Numbered from the stretch's first letter, positions 34,474 through 43,773 are shown. The stretch: DNA of 64,000 nucleotides from an uncultured beta proteobacterium (GCA_903893565.1 CAITMU010000070.1:30511-94510); one strand, 5' to 3'. The notes: a model not told the origin generated them from the letters alone. Program-made: numbers and translations.

Positions 34474-35850
34474 CTAACTTCGTAAATCATGACACTGAAC
34501 GGTAGAACCTGGTTTAAAAAAATCACCCACAGAGGCTAGAAAACGCTGACTTTGTTGCGCACTCCACCCTCCATACTGCACATTACCCATAAATTTTGCC
34601 TCAATTTCCATACGGGTTAACGGTTCTTGCGCTCCACCTCGAATATGATTTTGTCGCTGTTCAAACACTCGCCCATCCTTCAAAGTCATCCGAACATGAC
34701 CAGTAAATGCCTTTGGATATGGATTATTCACATCGACAACATACCGCACTTTTTGCGCTAAGGCGAGAATACGCTCATCACGAACGGTTTGCTCACTAAA
34801 GGCAGCCAAACCAGCCCCCCCTGTCACAAAAGCGACTGCAATATTAAAAGGAGCACTAAACTTGGCCGCATAACTATTCGCTGGGCGTTGTTTATTGGGC
34901 AAAGGATCCCACAAACGGTGTACATAGCCCTCAGCGGTTTCACACAACACATCGACAACATCCTCAGCCACAAAACCCATAGTGGCCAAGCGAAGGGCAC
35001 AATCGACGTAGGGCTGATTCATCGTGCCGGTGGCATAGGGTTTAAACGTAATGACATCGGTCCACCATTGCTGACCGAAGTTTTGCGTCAAAACGTTATA
35101 ATCACCCTCAGCATTCCTTGCGAACGCGTAATAAAATCCATGAGTTCCCTCGAAAACCGTACGCGGGCCTAAAAACCCTTCCGCTCCCAAGCGTGAGGCT
35201 TGGATACCGATTTTAGCGGCCCAGCCCGCATGCAGTCGCTTCGTCCAAGCACCTTCAGCCAGATACTCAATAATCCCACCGGCCATGCTACCGGCAATGC
35301 CCATCGCATCGACACATTGACGACGATTTAATCCCATCGCCACACTGACCGCCAAAGTCGAGGCCATCGCGCCCAACACACTGGTGGGATGAAATCCCGA
35401 CTTGTGAATGGCTTTGGGGATCACCATCGACAAACGACACAACGTTTCAATACCGACGACGATGCCTTTTAACGCCGCCTCTCCGTCTAAACCGAATCGC
35501 TCACAAGCGGACAAGACCGCGGGCAAAATCACCGCACTGGAGTGAACCGGCCCGCCCTCAAACGTATCATCAAAATCCTCTCCATGCGCCGCACAACCAT
35601 TAATCATGGCTGCATCCATCGCACTAAACGTTAAGGAGTGGCCGATCGCTGTACTAGATCCGCCAGCGTCTACACTGCGAATTAGGGCTTGGATATACTC
35701 ACTTTGACGAGCTGCAACACACAACCCCACATAATCAATCAACAATTCGTAGACCCGCGCACGCACCGAAACAGGAATGCTGTCCGATCGTAAATGCAGT
35801 GCCTGGTCGGCGAGTTTTTCAGCTATGGAAACAGGTATGAGAGTATTCAT
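34474..35850 (-). CDS. MmgE/PrpD-family protein
   Basis: 458 aa protein of the 2-methylcitrate dehydratase/iminodisuccinate epimerase family (MmgE/PrpD fold). Seen: NGCAAHGEDFDDTFEGGPVH with the family HGxDFDD motif and the following PVHSS..., AAKIGIQASRLGAEGFLGP and TVFEGTHGFYYAF. The family members dehydrate, epimerise or decarboxylate polycarboxylates. The second family member at 44586-45968 is clearly distinct. It sits between the Bug genes and the VOC/dehydrogenase genes on the same strand. Substrate unknown. Confidence 0.9.
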   Translation of the reverse strand: MNTLIPVSIAEKLADQALHLRSDSIPVSVRARVYELLIDYVGLCVAARQSEYIQALIRSVDAGGSSTAIGHSLTFSAMDAAMINGCAAHGEDFDDTFEGGPVHSSAVILPAVLSACERFGLDGEAALKGIVVGIETLCRLSMVIPKAIHKSGFHPTSVLGAMASTLAVSVAMGLNRRQCVDAMGIAGSMAGGIIEYLAEGAWTKRLHAGWAAKIGIQASRLGAEGFLGPRTVFEGTHGFYYAFARNAEGDYNVLTQNFGQQWWTDVITFKPYATGTMNQPYVDCALRLATMGFVAEDVVDVLCETAEGYVHRLWDPLPNKQRPANSYAAKFSAPFNIAVAFVTGGAGLAAFSEQTVRDERILALAQKVRYVVDVNNPYPKAFTGHVRMTLKDGRVFEQRQNHIRGGAQEPLTRMEIEAKFMGNVQYGGWSAQQSQRFLASVGDFFKPGSTVQCHDLRS

Positions 35851-35916
35851 TTAGAAAAAACTCGCTCTTCATTAAACAAATAAAAAATAAAGTTCAGTGT
35901 AAACAATAAACCCCTA

Positions 35917-36315
35917 TCATGCGGGGCGCAGTGTTTTTTTGTATCTTCCGATGGGTACAATTTCCGCGGTCGTGCCACCGGGGGCCTTAAATTTCACTGG
36001 AATAACACCCGGATCACTCACAATCTTGCAACCTTGCGCTTTAATTTCTTCAGTATATTTTTCTATGTCATCGACTTCGATTGCAAAATGATGAATACAA
36101 GGTCCAGAACCCGAAGCTTTCGATTCCGCTGATTGAGTACCCTCATCATATTTGATTAAGGTAAAGTCCATAGCCCCATCAGTCAAATGACATGACAGGT
36201 GATCTCGAGTTTTTTTCGTTTCTACTTCCCAAAAGCCAAATACCTTTTGATAAAAGGCCGTGGTTTCTTCTAAATTTTCAACTTTCAATGCCAAATGCAC
36301 AATACGATTATTCAT
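35917..36315 (-). CDS. VOC (glyoxalase-fold) family protein
   Basis: 132 aa vicinal-oxygen-chelate protein with two beta-alpha-beta-beta-beta modules. Seen: IVHLALKVENLEETTAFYQK with a metal-ligand His, CIHHFAIEVDDIEKYTEE with the second His, and FKAPGGTTAEIVPIGRY with the C-terminal Glu. These are the usual metal ligands of glyoxalase/dioxygenase/epimerase-type VOC enzymes. It lies 12 bp after the ModA-like gene. The reaction cannot be told from sequence. Confidence 0.83.
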   Translation of the reverse strand: MNNRIVHLALKVENLEETTAFYQKVFGFWEVETKKTRDHLSCHLTDGAMDFTLIKYDEGTQSAESKASGSGPCIHHFAIEVDDIEKYTEEIKAQGCKIVSDPGVIPVKFKAPGGTTAEIVPIGRYKKTLRPA

Positions 36316-36327
36316 TTCCCTATTCTC

Positions 36328-37032
36328 CTAAATTTCGAAACCTGCGCTTAAAAGCATTTCACGCGCCATTAATCCAGTTAATCGATCCATCAAATTCAAC
36401 GCTTCCTTGGTAAACGCCCCTCCCACGAGACACGCAGCGGTATAAGTGGCCTTAGCTTGAAATTCAATGGGTAATGGACCGACCCAATCGATCCCTTTAA
36501 TCGGCAAAATCTCGCTATTTTGAGTTATTCCCAAAACACTCGGATCCGCTTTTTTTACCATCCAATTCATGGCTGCATTTCCGTTGGGAAAATATTGCAA
36601 CTTATCCTGACAGGATTGCGTCATTCCCAATTGATCCAAACAACTTAATACGATTTTCCCTGCAGTGGCAATTGAAGGGTCCGGACACACAATCCATCGA
36701 GCCTTCATGATCGTTGATTTTAACTGCAAGGCGGTCGTGATCTCAGGCTTTTTGGTACCCGTTAACACCGCCACACCCGTTCCTACCTTACCTAAATCAG
36801 CCCCTTGCCCTAACACACGCCCTAAAGCCATAATTTCATCGATCATGGGGCGGGTTAAGACAATCAAATCACAGGGCGCCCCTTCCATGAAAGCTTCTCG
36901 CATCGCGCCAACCGCACCAAAACGAACATTGACGCTTATCCCATTCAAGGCAGAAAACTCCAATAAAGTTTTCTCGACGACCGATTGAGCCGCCCCTGCA
37001 CTTAAAATATGAAATTCGCGCTTTTGCATCAT
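36328..37032 (-). CDS. ModA-like substrate-binding-fold protein without signal peptide
   Basis: About 234 aa of type-2 periplasmic-binding fold, like molybdate ABC-transporter ModA: EFHILSAGAAQSVVEKTLLE, FGAVGAMREAFMEGAPCDLI, VLTRPMIDEIMALGRV, DPSIATAGKIVLSCLDQLG and LPIEFQAKATYTAACLVGG. The start is set by the ATGATG overlapping the dehydrogenase stop (37029-37032). No secretion signal or lipobox follows, so it is probably cytoplasmic, and no ModBC genes are near. It may act as a cytoplasmic ligand sensor or enzyme adaptor; this is inference. Confidence 0.78.
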   Translation of the reverse strand: MMQKREFHILSAGAAQSVVEKTLLEFSALNGISVNVRFGAVGAMREAFMEGAPCDLIVLTRPMIDEIMALGRVLGQGADLGKVGTGVAVLTGTKKPEITTALQLKSTIMKARWIVCPDPSIATAGKIVLSCLDQLGMTQSCQDKLQYFPNGNAAMNWMVKKADPSVLGITQNSEILPIKGIDWVGPLPIEFQAKATYTAACLVGGAFTKEALNLMDRLTGLMAREMLLSAGFEI

Positions 37033-38108
37033 AAACGTGCTAATTCTTGCGCAATAGCATCGCCCATTTGTACGGTAGAAGCCGTACCACCCAGGTCGCG
37101 AGTCAGACACTGACCCGCTTTCATTACATTTTCAGTGGCAAGCTCCATGAGTTGCGCTGCTTTGATGGCTGCAGGCACTTGGTGTTTATGACCGAGCCAC
37201 GACAATAACATCTGTCCTGACATAATCATGGCATAAGGATTAGCAATCCCCTTACCCGCAATATCAGGGGCAGAGCCGTGCGTGGCTTGAGCCATTGCTC
37301 TCTCAGGGCCTGCCGAAAGCCCTGGCGCTAAACCCAATCCACCGACCAATGCACAGGCCGCATCGGACAAAATATCACCAAACGTATTCGTCGTCACAAT
37401 GACATCAAACTGTTGTGGCTTCATGATCAATTTGGCCGCCATCGTATCGACCAATACTTCATTAAAACTCACACTGGGAAATTGCTGCGCCATCAAACGA
37501 CACTCCTCAGCAAACATTCCACAACCTAGTTTAAATACCGTATCTTTGTGCACCGCCGTCACAATTTTGCGAGGGCGAGTGCTGGCCAATTCAAAGGCCG
37601 CCCGAGCCACTTTTCGCGACCCTTGGCGGGTAATCACTCTTAACGAAATGGTCATATCCGGTGTCGGTCTAAACTCCCCATAACCCAGATGCAAATTGCG
37701 ATCCGGAGGAAACCCCTCATTATTTTCTCTGACTAAAATAAGATCAACATCGTTATATAAAGAAGCAATCCCCTGATAGGACTTGGCGGGCCGGATATTA
37801 GCGAATAAATCGTAATGACGTCGCAAAATAGGATGGGGATTAATCGAATGGGGATTATTTTTAGGATAAGCTTGGTGCCCAATAGGGCCTAGAACCCAGC
37901 CATCTAAACTATCGAGTCGATCTAAGGTGCCTTCGGGCATCGTATTGCCTAATTCATCGAACGCTTTACGACCAATGGGGATAGGATGCCAGTGAATGTC
38001 TAAAGCCGCTTTTTTAGCCGCAACCCGCATGACTTTAATGGTCTCAGGGACCACTTCCAAACCAATATCATCACCTTCTAAAATGCCGATTTCGAGTGCT
38101 CTAGACAC
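37029..38108 (-). CDS. isocitrate/isopropylmalate dehydrogenase-family oxidoreductase, GTG start
   Basis: 359 aa NAD(P)-dependent beta-decarboxylating dehydrogenase. Seen: IGILEGDDIGLEVVPETIKV, NIRPAKSYQGIASLYNDVDL, LILVRENNEGFPPD (Arg-Glu-Asn substrate loop), AVHKDTVFKLGCGMF (catalytic Lys region), DVIVTTNTFGDILSDAACAL with the metal-binding Asp pair, and HGSAPDIAGKGIANP for nucleotide binding. The GTG at 38108 (AGGGG upstream) gives normal family length; a longer open frame to 38417 encodes unrelated, non-homologous residues. It overlaps the ModA-like gene. Tartrate, malate or isopropylmalate-like acids are possible substrates. Confidence 0.88.
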   Translation of the reverse strand: MSRALEIGILEGDDIGLEVVPETIKVMRVAAKKAALDIHWHPIPIGRKAFDELGNTMPEGTLDRLDSLDGWVLGPIGHQAYPKNNPHSINPHPILRRHYDLFANIRPAKSYQGIASLYNDVDLILVRENNEGFPPDRNLHLGYGEFRPTPDMTISLRVITRQGSRKVARAAFELASTRPRKIVTAVHKDTVFKLGCGMFAEECRLMAQQFPSVSFNEVLVDTMAAKLIMKPQQFDVIVTTNTFGDILSDAACALVGGLGLAPGLSAGPERAMAQATHGSAPDIAGKGIANPYAMIMSGQMLLSWLGHKHQVPAAIKAAQLMELATENVMKAGQCLTRDLGGTASTVQMGDAIAQELARL

Positions 38109-38537
38109 GTGCTTTACCCCTAAAAAAAAGTTCTTTATCTTATCATGAAGCCACGATATCTTCGCAAAAATTAGAGTCGGAAAGGCAAATTTTGCCTCGC
38201 CCCCAGCAAACTGTTTAAGGCAGTAAACTAGCCAAAAAAATGGATCAATAAACACTACCTTGTCAAGGATACAGGAACGATCTAATTTAATAAAAAAATT
38301 AAGTACACTGATCACTCGAGGCCATCGCCGGCAAATCATTACAATAGGCGCCATGAGCAATATCTTAGATATGCCAAGCGCGTAGCAAAAGATTAATCGA
38401 TGAGAATGTGTAATCACAAAAAAAATTAGCCCCCCCCCACCCTCCTCCTATAAGACTGCCTTTAGCACAAAAGGCGTCTTACCTTAACCCAAATTGCCGC
38501 CATCGAATAATAACGACCAAAGCACTATATATTGATT
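38109..38537. other. intergenic region between divergent genes, with a C9 tract
   Basis: No gene supported; an in-frame extension of the dehydrogenase gene into this area lacks homology. It must hold promoters for the operon to the left and for the DUF2007 gene to the right. A run of nine C lies at 38430-38438, about 100 bases before the right-hand ATG. Confidence 0.4.
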
Positions 38538-38858
38538 ATGAAACTCCTCTACCAAGCCAGACTGGCTATCGAAGCCCATATCATAAAAAATCACCTCCTT
38601 TCCTACGGTATTGATACTCAGATCAAAGGCGAACATCTCACTGGGGGCATTGGAGAATTACCGGCCAATGTGTGTGAAGTGTGGGTCATCAAAGATGAAG
38701 AACGGGATCGGGCATCAAACCTTCTTCAAGCGTTTCATCAGCAACACAAACAATCCCCTCAAAAGCCCTTAGAATACTGGCAATGCCCTCAATGTCATGA
38801 GATCCATGAGACTTGTTTTACACAGTGTTGGCAATGTGGCTTAGAGCAAGCATCTTAG
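38538..38858 (+). CDS. DUF2007-like signal-transducing protein with zinc ribbon
   Basis: 106 aa. The N-terminal part (MKLLYQARLAIEAHIIKNHL, ELPANVCEVWVIKDEERDRA) matches DUF2007, a small beta-alpha ferredoxin-like domain thought to act in signalling. The C-terminus has CPQCHEIHETCFTQCWQCG, two CxxC pairs for a zinc ribbon. The ATG at 38538 is preferred to the one at 38532, since homologues begin MKLLYQA-like. Function unknown. The amidohydrolase follows 58 bp later. Confidence 0.75.
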   Translation: MKLLYQARLAIEAHIIKNHLLSYGIDTQIKGEHLTGGIGELPANVCEVWVIKDEERDRASNLLQAFHQQHKQSPQKPLEYWQCPQCHEIHETCFTQCWQCGLEQAS

Positions 38859-38916
38859 AGATTTTTTTTTCATCATAGAACGTATTGTTCATACAACCAA
38901 TAAATTGGATAAAAAA

Positions 38917-39963
38917 ATGCAAAACGCTGCCCTACTTCCCCACAATCGTCGACTATTTCTTCAATCCATCAGCTCAATTGGTTTGGGATTGTCACTACCG
39001 ACACACAGCCCTTTGGCGCAAACACCCGTGAAGCGCGAGCGAATCGACACCCATCACCATTTATGGTCCACTCAATACCTTGAAGCACTCAAAAAAAATA
39101 AACTCGCCTCTGCCTTGGCTGAAGGTTGGAGTGTTCAAAAAACACTAGAAGATATGGAGCAAGCGGGGGTTAAAACCTCGATTCTATCGGTGACCACCCC
39201 GGCTGTAGCATTTGCTCCCACAGAACTGGCCCGTGCCTTGGCACGTGAAAGCAATGAGTGGGTGGCACGATTGCAGTCTGAATATCCCAATCGATTTGGT
39301 TCCTTTGCGATGATCCCGATGCAAGACACAGAAAGCGCATTAAAAGAAATCGCCTATAGTCTTGATATTTTAAAAGCCGATGGCGTTTGCCTAATGACCA
39401 GTTACGGGGACAAGTGGCTAGGAAATACACTCTATGCACCTGTCATGGACGAACTAAACCGAAGAAATGCTATTGTCTACACTCACCCGACTCGCGCGGA
39501 CTGTTGTCGTAATTTACAACCCGAAATACCCCCAACGGTGGTTGAATATGGGACCGACACCACCCGCACCATCGTCGATATTATATTTAGCGGCACGGCA
39601 GCCCGCTGCCCGAAAATAGACTTCATCTTCTCCCATGGCGGCGGGGTATTGCCCTTTTTGACTGATCGCTTGGAATGGGTGCCTAAAATTGACAAAAAAA
39701 TGCAAGCGCGTGTGCCGCATGGCGTGATGCATGAAATCCAACGTTTCTATTACGATACGGCTTGGATTTCAAACCCCATGTCAATGTCGGCACTACTTAA
39801 AATGGTGCCGATCGAGAAAATCTTATTTGCCTCAGATTATCCCTACCGCACCGGAGAATCGATTTACCAGGGCTTAAATGAAAGTGGGCTCAATGCAGCC
39901 CAGTTACGCGCCATTGGTTGGGAAAATGCCCAACGCCTCATGCCGCACTGGAAAAGCCAATAG
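38917..39963 (+). CDS. amidohydrolase (ACMSD-like TIM-barrel) with Tat-type leader
   Basis: 348 aa from the ATG at 38917 (a TTG at 38905 is the only earlier choice). The leader has HNRRLFLQSISSIGLGL, a twin-arginine motif with a hydrophobic core ending LAQ, so folded export is likely. The catalytic domain shows RIDTHHHLW (HxH metal ligands), MTSYGDKWLGN, VYTHPTRADCC, DFIFSHGGGVLPFL and ILFASDYPYRTGE (late Asp), the order seen in the 2-amino-3-carboxymuconate-semialdehyde decarboxylase/amidohydrolase-2 group. A decarboxylase or lactonase activity is possible. Confidence 0.87.
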   Translation: MQNAALLPHNRRLFLQSISSIGLGLSLPTHSPLAQTPVKRERIDTHHHLWSTQYLEALKKNKLASALAEGWSVQKTLEDMEQAGVKTSILSVTTPAVAFAPTELARALARESNEWVARLQSEYPNRFGSFAMIPMQDTESALKEIAYSLDILKADGVCLMTSYGDKWLGNTLYAPVMDELNRRNAIVYTHPTRADCCRNLQPEIPPTVVEYGTDTTRTIVDIIFSGTAARCPKIDFIFSHGGGVLPFLTDRLEWVPKIDKKMQARVPHGVMHEIQRFYYDTAWISNPMSMSALLKMVPIEKILFASDYPYRTGESIYQGLNESGLNAAQLRAIGWENAQRLMPHWKSQ

Positions 39964-40000
39964 CCTAACAAAACATGAGATCTCTAGACTCGAGCCGCAC

Positions 40001-40954
40001 CTACTCCGCTTTCAGTCCAGCCGCTGCAACGAGTTTTTTCCAGGTCGATAAGTTTTGTGTGATAAGAGCGCGAAATTCCTCAGGACTACCGGACCGCACC
40101 TCACCGCCTTGAAGAGCAAATCGATCCTTCACATCATTTTGTACTAAGATTTTCGACAATTCGTCATTCAATCGCTTGATGATCAAGGGGGGGGTGCCTG
40201 AGGGCGCAAAAATCCCATACCACGTCGAGGTTTCGTAATCCGGTAAACCTTGTTCACACATGGGCTGAACCTCAGGCAAGATCAAAGCCCTTTTTCGACT
40301 CGTCACCGCCAAGGCTTTAATCTTGGCGATCTTAACTAAAGGCACCGCATTCGTTATACCTGAAATCACCATGTCAATTTGGCCGCCCACCAGATCCACC
40401 ATAGCGGGAGCGACCCCTTTATAGGGAACATGAGTCAGATCAATTTTTGCTTGATATTTAAATAACTCCGAAACTAAATTAATGACCCCTCCGACACCCG
40501 AAGAACCGTAGCGCAGCTTTCCGGGATGCGTTTTGGCATAGGCGATCAATTCCTGCACATTATTGGCCGCTACGGAAGGGTGAACCACCATCACTCCGGG
40601 TTGCTCAAACACAACGCCCACCGGGGCTAAATCACGCTGAAGGTCATAGGGTATTTTATGCGTCAAAGCGGCATTCATCGTCAATGCAGTCGATGCAATT
40701 AACAAGGTATAACCATCGGGGCTTGATTTAGCCACCAATTCAGCCCCCACATTAGAGCCCCCCCCTTCACGATTAAACACCACGATCGTCTGCCCCAACC
40801 GTTGACCTAATTTCTCCCCCATCAAGCGTGCCACAATATCGGCCACACCTGCGGGTGCGTAAGGGACGACCAATCGAATGGGCTTATTCGGATAGCTTTG
40901 TGAATGGGCCAACATCGAAATACTAAAACTGATAATTAAAAAAATCCCTTTCAT
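40001..40954 (-). CDS. Bug/TctC-family solute-binding protein
   Basis: Periplasmic receptor of 317 aa. Short signal peptide (MKGIFLIISFSISMLAHSQ), then YPNKPIRLVVPYAPAGVADI, VVFNREGGGSN, PDGYTLLIASTALTMN, LTHVPYKGVAPAMVDLVGG and STWKKLVAAAGLKAE. Two coding homopolymers of eight (40187-40194 and about 40758-40765) keep frame. It overlaps the DUF35 gene by four bases and is the last gene of the acyl-CoA operon, so it probably imports the operon's substrate. Confidence 0.93.
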   Translation of the reverse strand: MKGIFLIISFSISMLAHSQSYPNKPIRLVVPYAPAGVADIVARLMGEKLGQRLGQTIVVFNREGGGSNVGAELVAKSSPDGYTLLIASTALTMNAALTHKIPYDLQRDLAPVGVVFEQPGVMVVHPSVAANNVQELIAYAKTHPGKLRYGSSGVGGVINLVSELFKYQAKIDLTHVPYKGVAPAMVDLVGGQIDMVISGITNAVPLVKIAKIKALAVTSRKRALILPEVQPMCEQGLPDYETSTWYGIFAPSGTPPLIIKRLNDELSKILVQNDVKDRFALQGGEVRSGSPEEFRALITQNLSTWKKLVAAAGLKAE

Positions 40955-41403
40955 GCGTTCTCCTTCGGAGTCACCACACGTGGCGCTTGCAATGATTTGA
41001 CAAAAACGGGCAAATTAATTTCACTATTTTGAGATTCAAAATCGACGTTGACCCGCATACCGATAAAAATCTCCTCTGGGGGGACGCCCACAATACGACT
41101 CATCAAATGAGGCCCCTCATCAAGACTGATAATACCCACCGTATACGGTAGCATCCCTTTAAAACCAAGACTGGGAGCACGGTGTACAACCGTATAACTA
41201 TACACTTCACCCAACCCACTCACCGCCTGCCAATCGAGTGCATCACTACGGCAAAAGGGACAAAGGCTTCGAGGGTAAAAGTGAAATTGACCACAGGACA
41301 AACAGTGGGGCATTTTCAAAACCCCTTCGAGTGCTGCTTGCCAATATGGTTCAGTTAATGGATTGGGTATGGGTAAAGGGCGTAGAGGATTGACAAGACT
41401 CAT
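40951..41403 (-). CDS. DUF35/OB-fold zinc-ribbon protein, thiolase partner
   Basis: 150 aa. A rubredoxin-like zinc ribbon (CLSCGQFHFYPRSLCPFC) is followed by an OB-fold part with GEVYSYTVVHRAPSLGFKG, PYTVGIISLDEGPHLMSRIV and IGMRVNVDFE. Such proteins form complexes with thiolase-like enzymes; in steroid degradation the DUF35-containing partner of Ltp2 is required for retro-aldol activity. It lies 55 bp after the thiolase-like gene and overlaps the Bug gene by four bases, so complex formation with 41459-42619 is expected. Confidence 0.88.
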   Translation of the reverse strand: MSLVNPLRPLPIPNPLTEPYWQAALEGVLKMPHCLSCGQFHFYPRSLCPFCRSDALDWQAVSGLGEVYSYTVVHRAPSLGFKGMLPYTVGIISLDEGPHLMSRIVGVPPEEIFIGMRVNVDFESQNSEINLPVFVKSLQAPRVVTPKENA

Positions 41404-41458
41404 GGGTTCACCAAAATAATCAAAGCGACAATTATTAGTTCAATGGATGAGCTCACGT

Positions 41459-42619
41459 TTAAACCCCCAATATTAACGTGCAGTGAATGGCAATCGATCC
41501 ACCGTTGCCATGAACCAGTGCCAGTTTGGCATCCGCCACCTGACGCTCCCCAGCACTACCGCGCAATTGTCGTACTGCTTCTATCACATGAAAAAACCCA
41601 CCCCCCAAACCCGGATGAACAGCCGATAATAAACCGCCGTGGGTGGTCACCGGAAGCGCCCCTTTTAGCCCAATCCTACCGCCTTGCACAAAAGCCCCAC
41701 CTTCGCCTTTTTTACAAAACCCTAAATCCTCAAGCTCAATAATAACGGTAATCGTAAAACAATCATAAAGCTGCGCCACATCAATGTCCTCAGGCCTGAC
41801 CCCAGACATTTGAAACGCCTTTTTACCTGAATCGACTGCGCCACTAAGAGGTAACTGTAACGCATCACCCACATAACTATGACTCAAGCCATAACCTTGC
41901 CCTAAAAGCTTGATCGGGGTCGATTTTAAATCCCGAGCACGATCCATACGGGTGACAATAGCCGCAGCCGCCCCATCGGACACCAAAGCACAATCAAAAC
42001 GTTTTAAAGGGGAGGTGATCATTGGTGAATCAAGCACTTCACGAATGCTCAGTGGTTTTTGCATATGAGCGTTAGGGTTTAACGAAGCATGGTGACGTAA
42101 AGTGACTGCCACCTCTGCCATTTGTTCAACGGTAGTGCCATATTCATGCATGTGTCGCTGTGCAATCAAAGCGTAATTAGAAGCCACCAGCGGACCGTAG
42201 GGCACCTCAAATTGAGAATGAGCAGCACCCGACTCAGCCATCACTTGTACCGCTGAAGAACGACTTTGATGCGTCAATAAATTTTGACCTGCCACGCACA
42301 GCACCGTTTCACATTGTCCGGTGCTAATGGCCATGGCAGCATGATGGATCATAGCAGCACCCGAGGCACCGGCCAGATCCAGGGTGGACAAATAAGCCGG
42401 TCGTAACCCCATGTGACTGGCCACAACCCCGCAAGGCATATTCCAGGCCTCTACTCGCACGGGGGTCGTAATCAATCCGTCAATATCAGACCATTGAAGT
42501 CCTGCATCCTCTAAAGCCGCGCGAGCGGCCGCCGTTTGTAATTGCAACGCGCTTTGCCCTGGCACTTTACCGCAGGCACTCTCCCCAATACCAACTATTG
42601 CAGCCTCATTCAATCCCAT
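41459..42619 (-). CDS. thiolase-like protein (SCP2/Ltp2 type) lacking the nucleophilic Cys
   Basis: 386 aa thiolase-superfamily protein. The N-terminal half has AAIVGIGESACGKVPGQSAL and, at the site of the usual catalytic Cys, DLAGASGAAMIHHAAMAI, where no Cys is present. The C-terminal half retains AQLYDCFTITVIIELEDLGF, HGGLLSAVHPGLGGG and GNGGSIAIHCTLIL. This residue pattern is that of lipid-transfer-protein-like thiolases such as Ltp2, which act as retro-aldolases with a DUF35 partner, which is present next to it. Overlaps the acyl-CoA dehydrogenase gene by one base. Retro-aldol cleavage of a hydroxyacyl-CoA is inferred. Confidence 0.85.
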   Translation of the reverse strand: MGLNEAAIVGIGESACGKVPGQSALQLQTAAARAALEDAGLQWSDIDGLITTPVRVEAWNMPCGVVASHMGLRPAYLSTLDLAGASGAAMIHHAAMAISTGQCETVLCVAGQNLLTHQSRSSAVQVMAESGAAHSQFEVPYGPLVASNYALIAQRHMHEYGTTVEQMAEVAVTLRHHASLNPNAHMQKPLSIREVLDSPMITSPLKRFDCALVSDGAAAAIVTRMDRARDLKSTPIKLLGQGYGLSHSYVGDALQLPLSGAVDSGKKAFQMSGVRPEDIDVAQLYDCFTITVIIELEDLGFCKKGEGGAFVQGGRIGLKGALPVTTHGGLLSAVHPGLGGGFFHVIEAVRQLRGSAGERQVADAKLALVHGNGGSIAIHCTLILGV

Positions 42620-43770
42620 CAGGAAACCCTTTTCAAAACATCTTTAGCAATCAACATACGCTGAACCTCAGAGGAGCCCTCTCCAATACGATAGTGCCTC
42701 ACATCCCGGTACATTCTTTCAATCGGATAACCTGACACTATGCCCATACCACCATGAATTTGAACGGCACGATCGGCCACTCGACCCACCATTTCCGAGC
42801 AATACAATTTACATACATTGGCAGCCGAGCCCACATTGAGTCCAGCATCGATTTGCTTTAACGTTTCATACACCAAGGCGCGCGCGGCGGCCAGATCCAC
42901 TTCCGTGTCTGCCAGCATCCATTGAATCGCTTGACGCTCTGATAACGGTTTACCAAAGGTGATACGGGACTTAGCGTATTGCGCTGACATCTCGAGCAAT
43001 CGGTCAGCGATGCCGATACAAGAAGCGGACACAGCCAGTCGACCGTCTCTTAATGACTCTTTAGCCAAATCAAATCCTTGACCAGGCTGCCCCAGCAAAG
43101 CGCCATCGGCAACCCTACAATCCGTCAATTCAATTTCAGCCAACTTAATCACATCCGAACCCATAGTGGTATCCACGCGCGTGATGTTAAATCCCGGAGT
43201 GCCACGATCGACCAAAAACGCACTGACCCCGCCTCTCGTACGCTTAACCGGATCTGTGACGGCTATGACCACGACAAAGTGCGCTTCATGAGCCCCATTG
43301 ATGTAGTGCTTACGGCCATTTAAGACCCATCCCCCCTCAACCCGGGTGGCTTGAGTCGTCATAGCAGAATTATCGGACCCCGCCGCAGGCTCAGTCAGAG
43401 CAAATGCCGTTCTCAAAGTGCCCTTCATCAATCCGGTCAAATACTTTTGCCTTTGTTCATCCGTACCGTGACGAGCAATAGCAATCGGTGTCAACCCCCC
43501 GCCACCACTGGCCAACAAGCCAAAAATACGGTGCGAACGACTAAACTCCTCCAGCATCAAACAATACGGGAAAAGTCCCATTCCGGCTCCACCGACGGCC
43601 TCTGGTAAGCGCATAGATAAATAGCCTTGCTCACCCATCAAGGGCAAAAGATGATCGGGTAATAGACCCGTTTCATCCACTTTTTTTTCCAAAGGCTCCA
43701 ATTCTGCTCGCACAAATTTGCGCAAAGCCTCGCGCATCATTGTTAACTCTGGTGTTAATTCATAGTGCAT
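42619..43770 (-). CDS. acyl-CoA dehydrogenase
   Basis: 383 aa flavoenzyme introducing an alpha,beta double bond in acyl-CoA. Seen: FALTEPAAGSDNSAMTT (FAD/substrate loop), GWVLNGRKHYINGAHEAHFV, FGKPLSERQAIQWMLADTEV, QIHGGMGIVSGYPIERMYRD, and YRIGEGSSEVQRMLIAKDVL with the catalytic Glu in the IGEGS position. Full length. It shares one base with the thiolase-like gene and follows the enoyl-CoA hydratase gene by three bases. ETF electron acceptors are not in the window. Confidence 0.94.
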   Translation of the reverse strand: MHYELTPELTMMREALRKFVRAELEPLEKKVDETGLLPDHLLPLMGEQGYLSMRLPEAVGGAGMGLFPYCLMLEEFSRSHRIFGLLASGGGGLTPIAIARHGTDEQRQKYLTGLMKGTLRTAFALTEPAAGSDNSAMTTQATRVEGGWVLNGRKHYINGAHEAHFVVVIAVTDPVKRTRGGVSAFLVDRGTPGFNITRVDTTMGSDVIKLAEIELTDCRVADGALLGQPGQGFDLAKESLRDGRLAVSASCIGIADRLLEMSAQYAKSRITFGKPLSERQAIQWMLADTEVDLAAARALVYETLKQIDAGLNVGSAANVCKLYCSEMVGRVADRAVQIHGGMGIVSGYPIERMYRDVRHYRIGEGSSEVQRMLIAKDVLKRVS

Positions 43771-43773
43771 ATC

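Noticed and set aside
38109..38417. N-terminal extension of the isocitrate-dehydrogenase-like gene
   Set aside because: It has no homology to the family; the GTG at 38108 with AGGGG upstream gives normal length.
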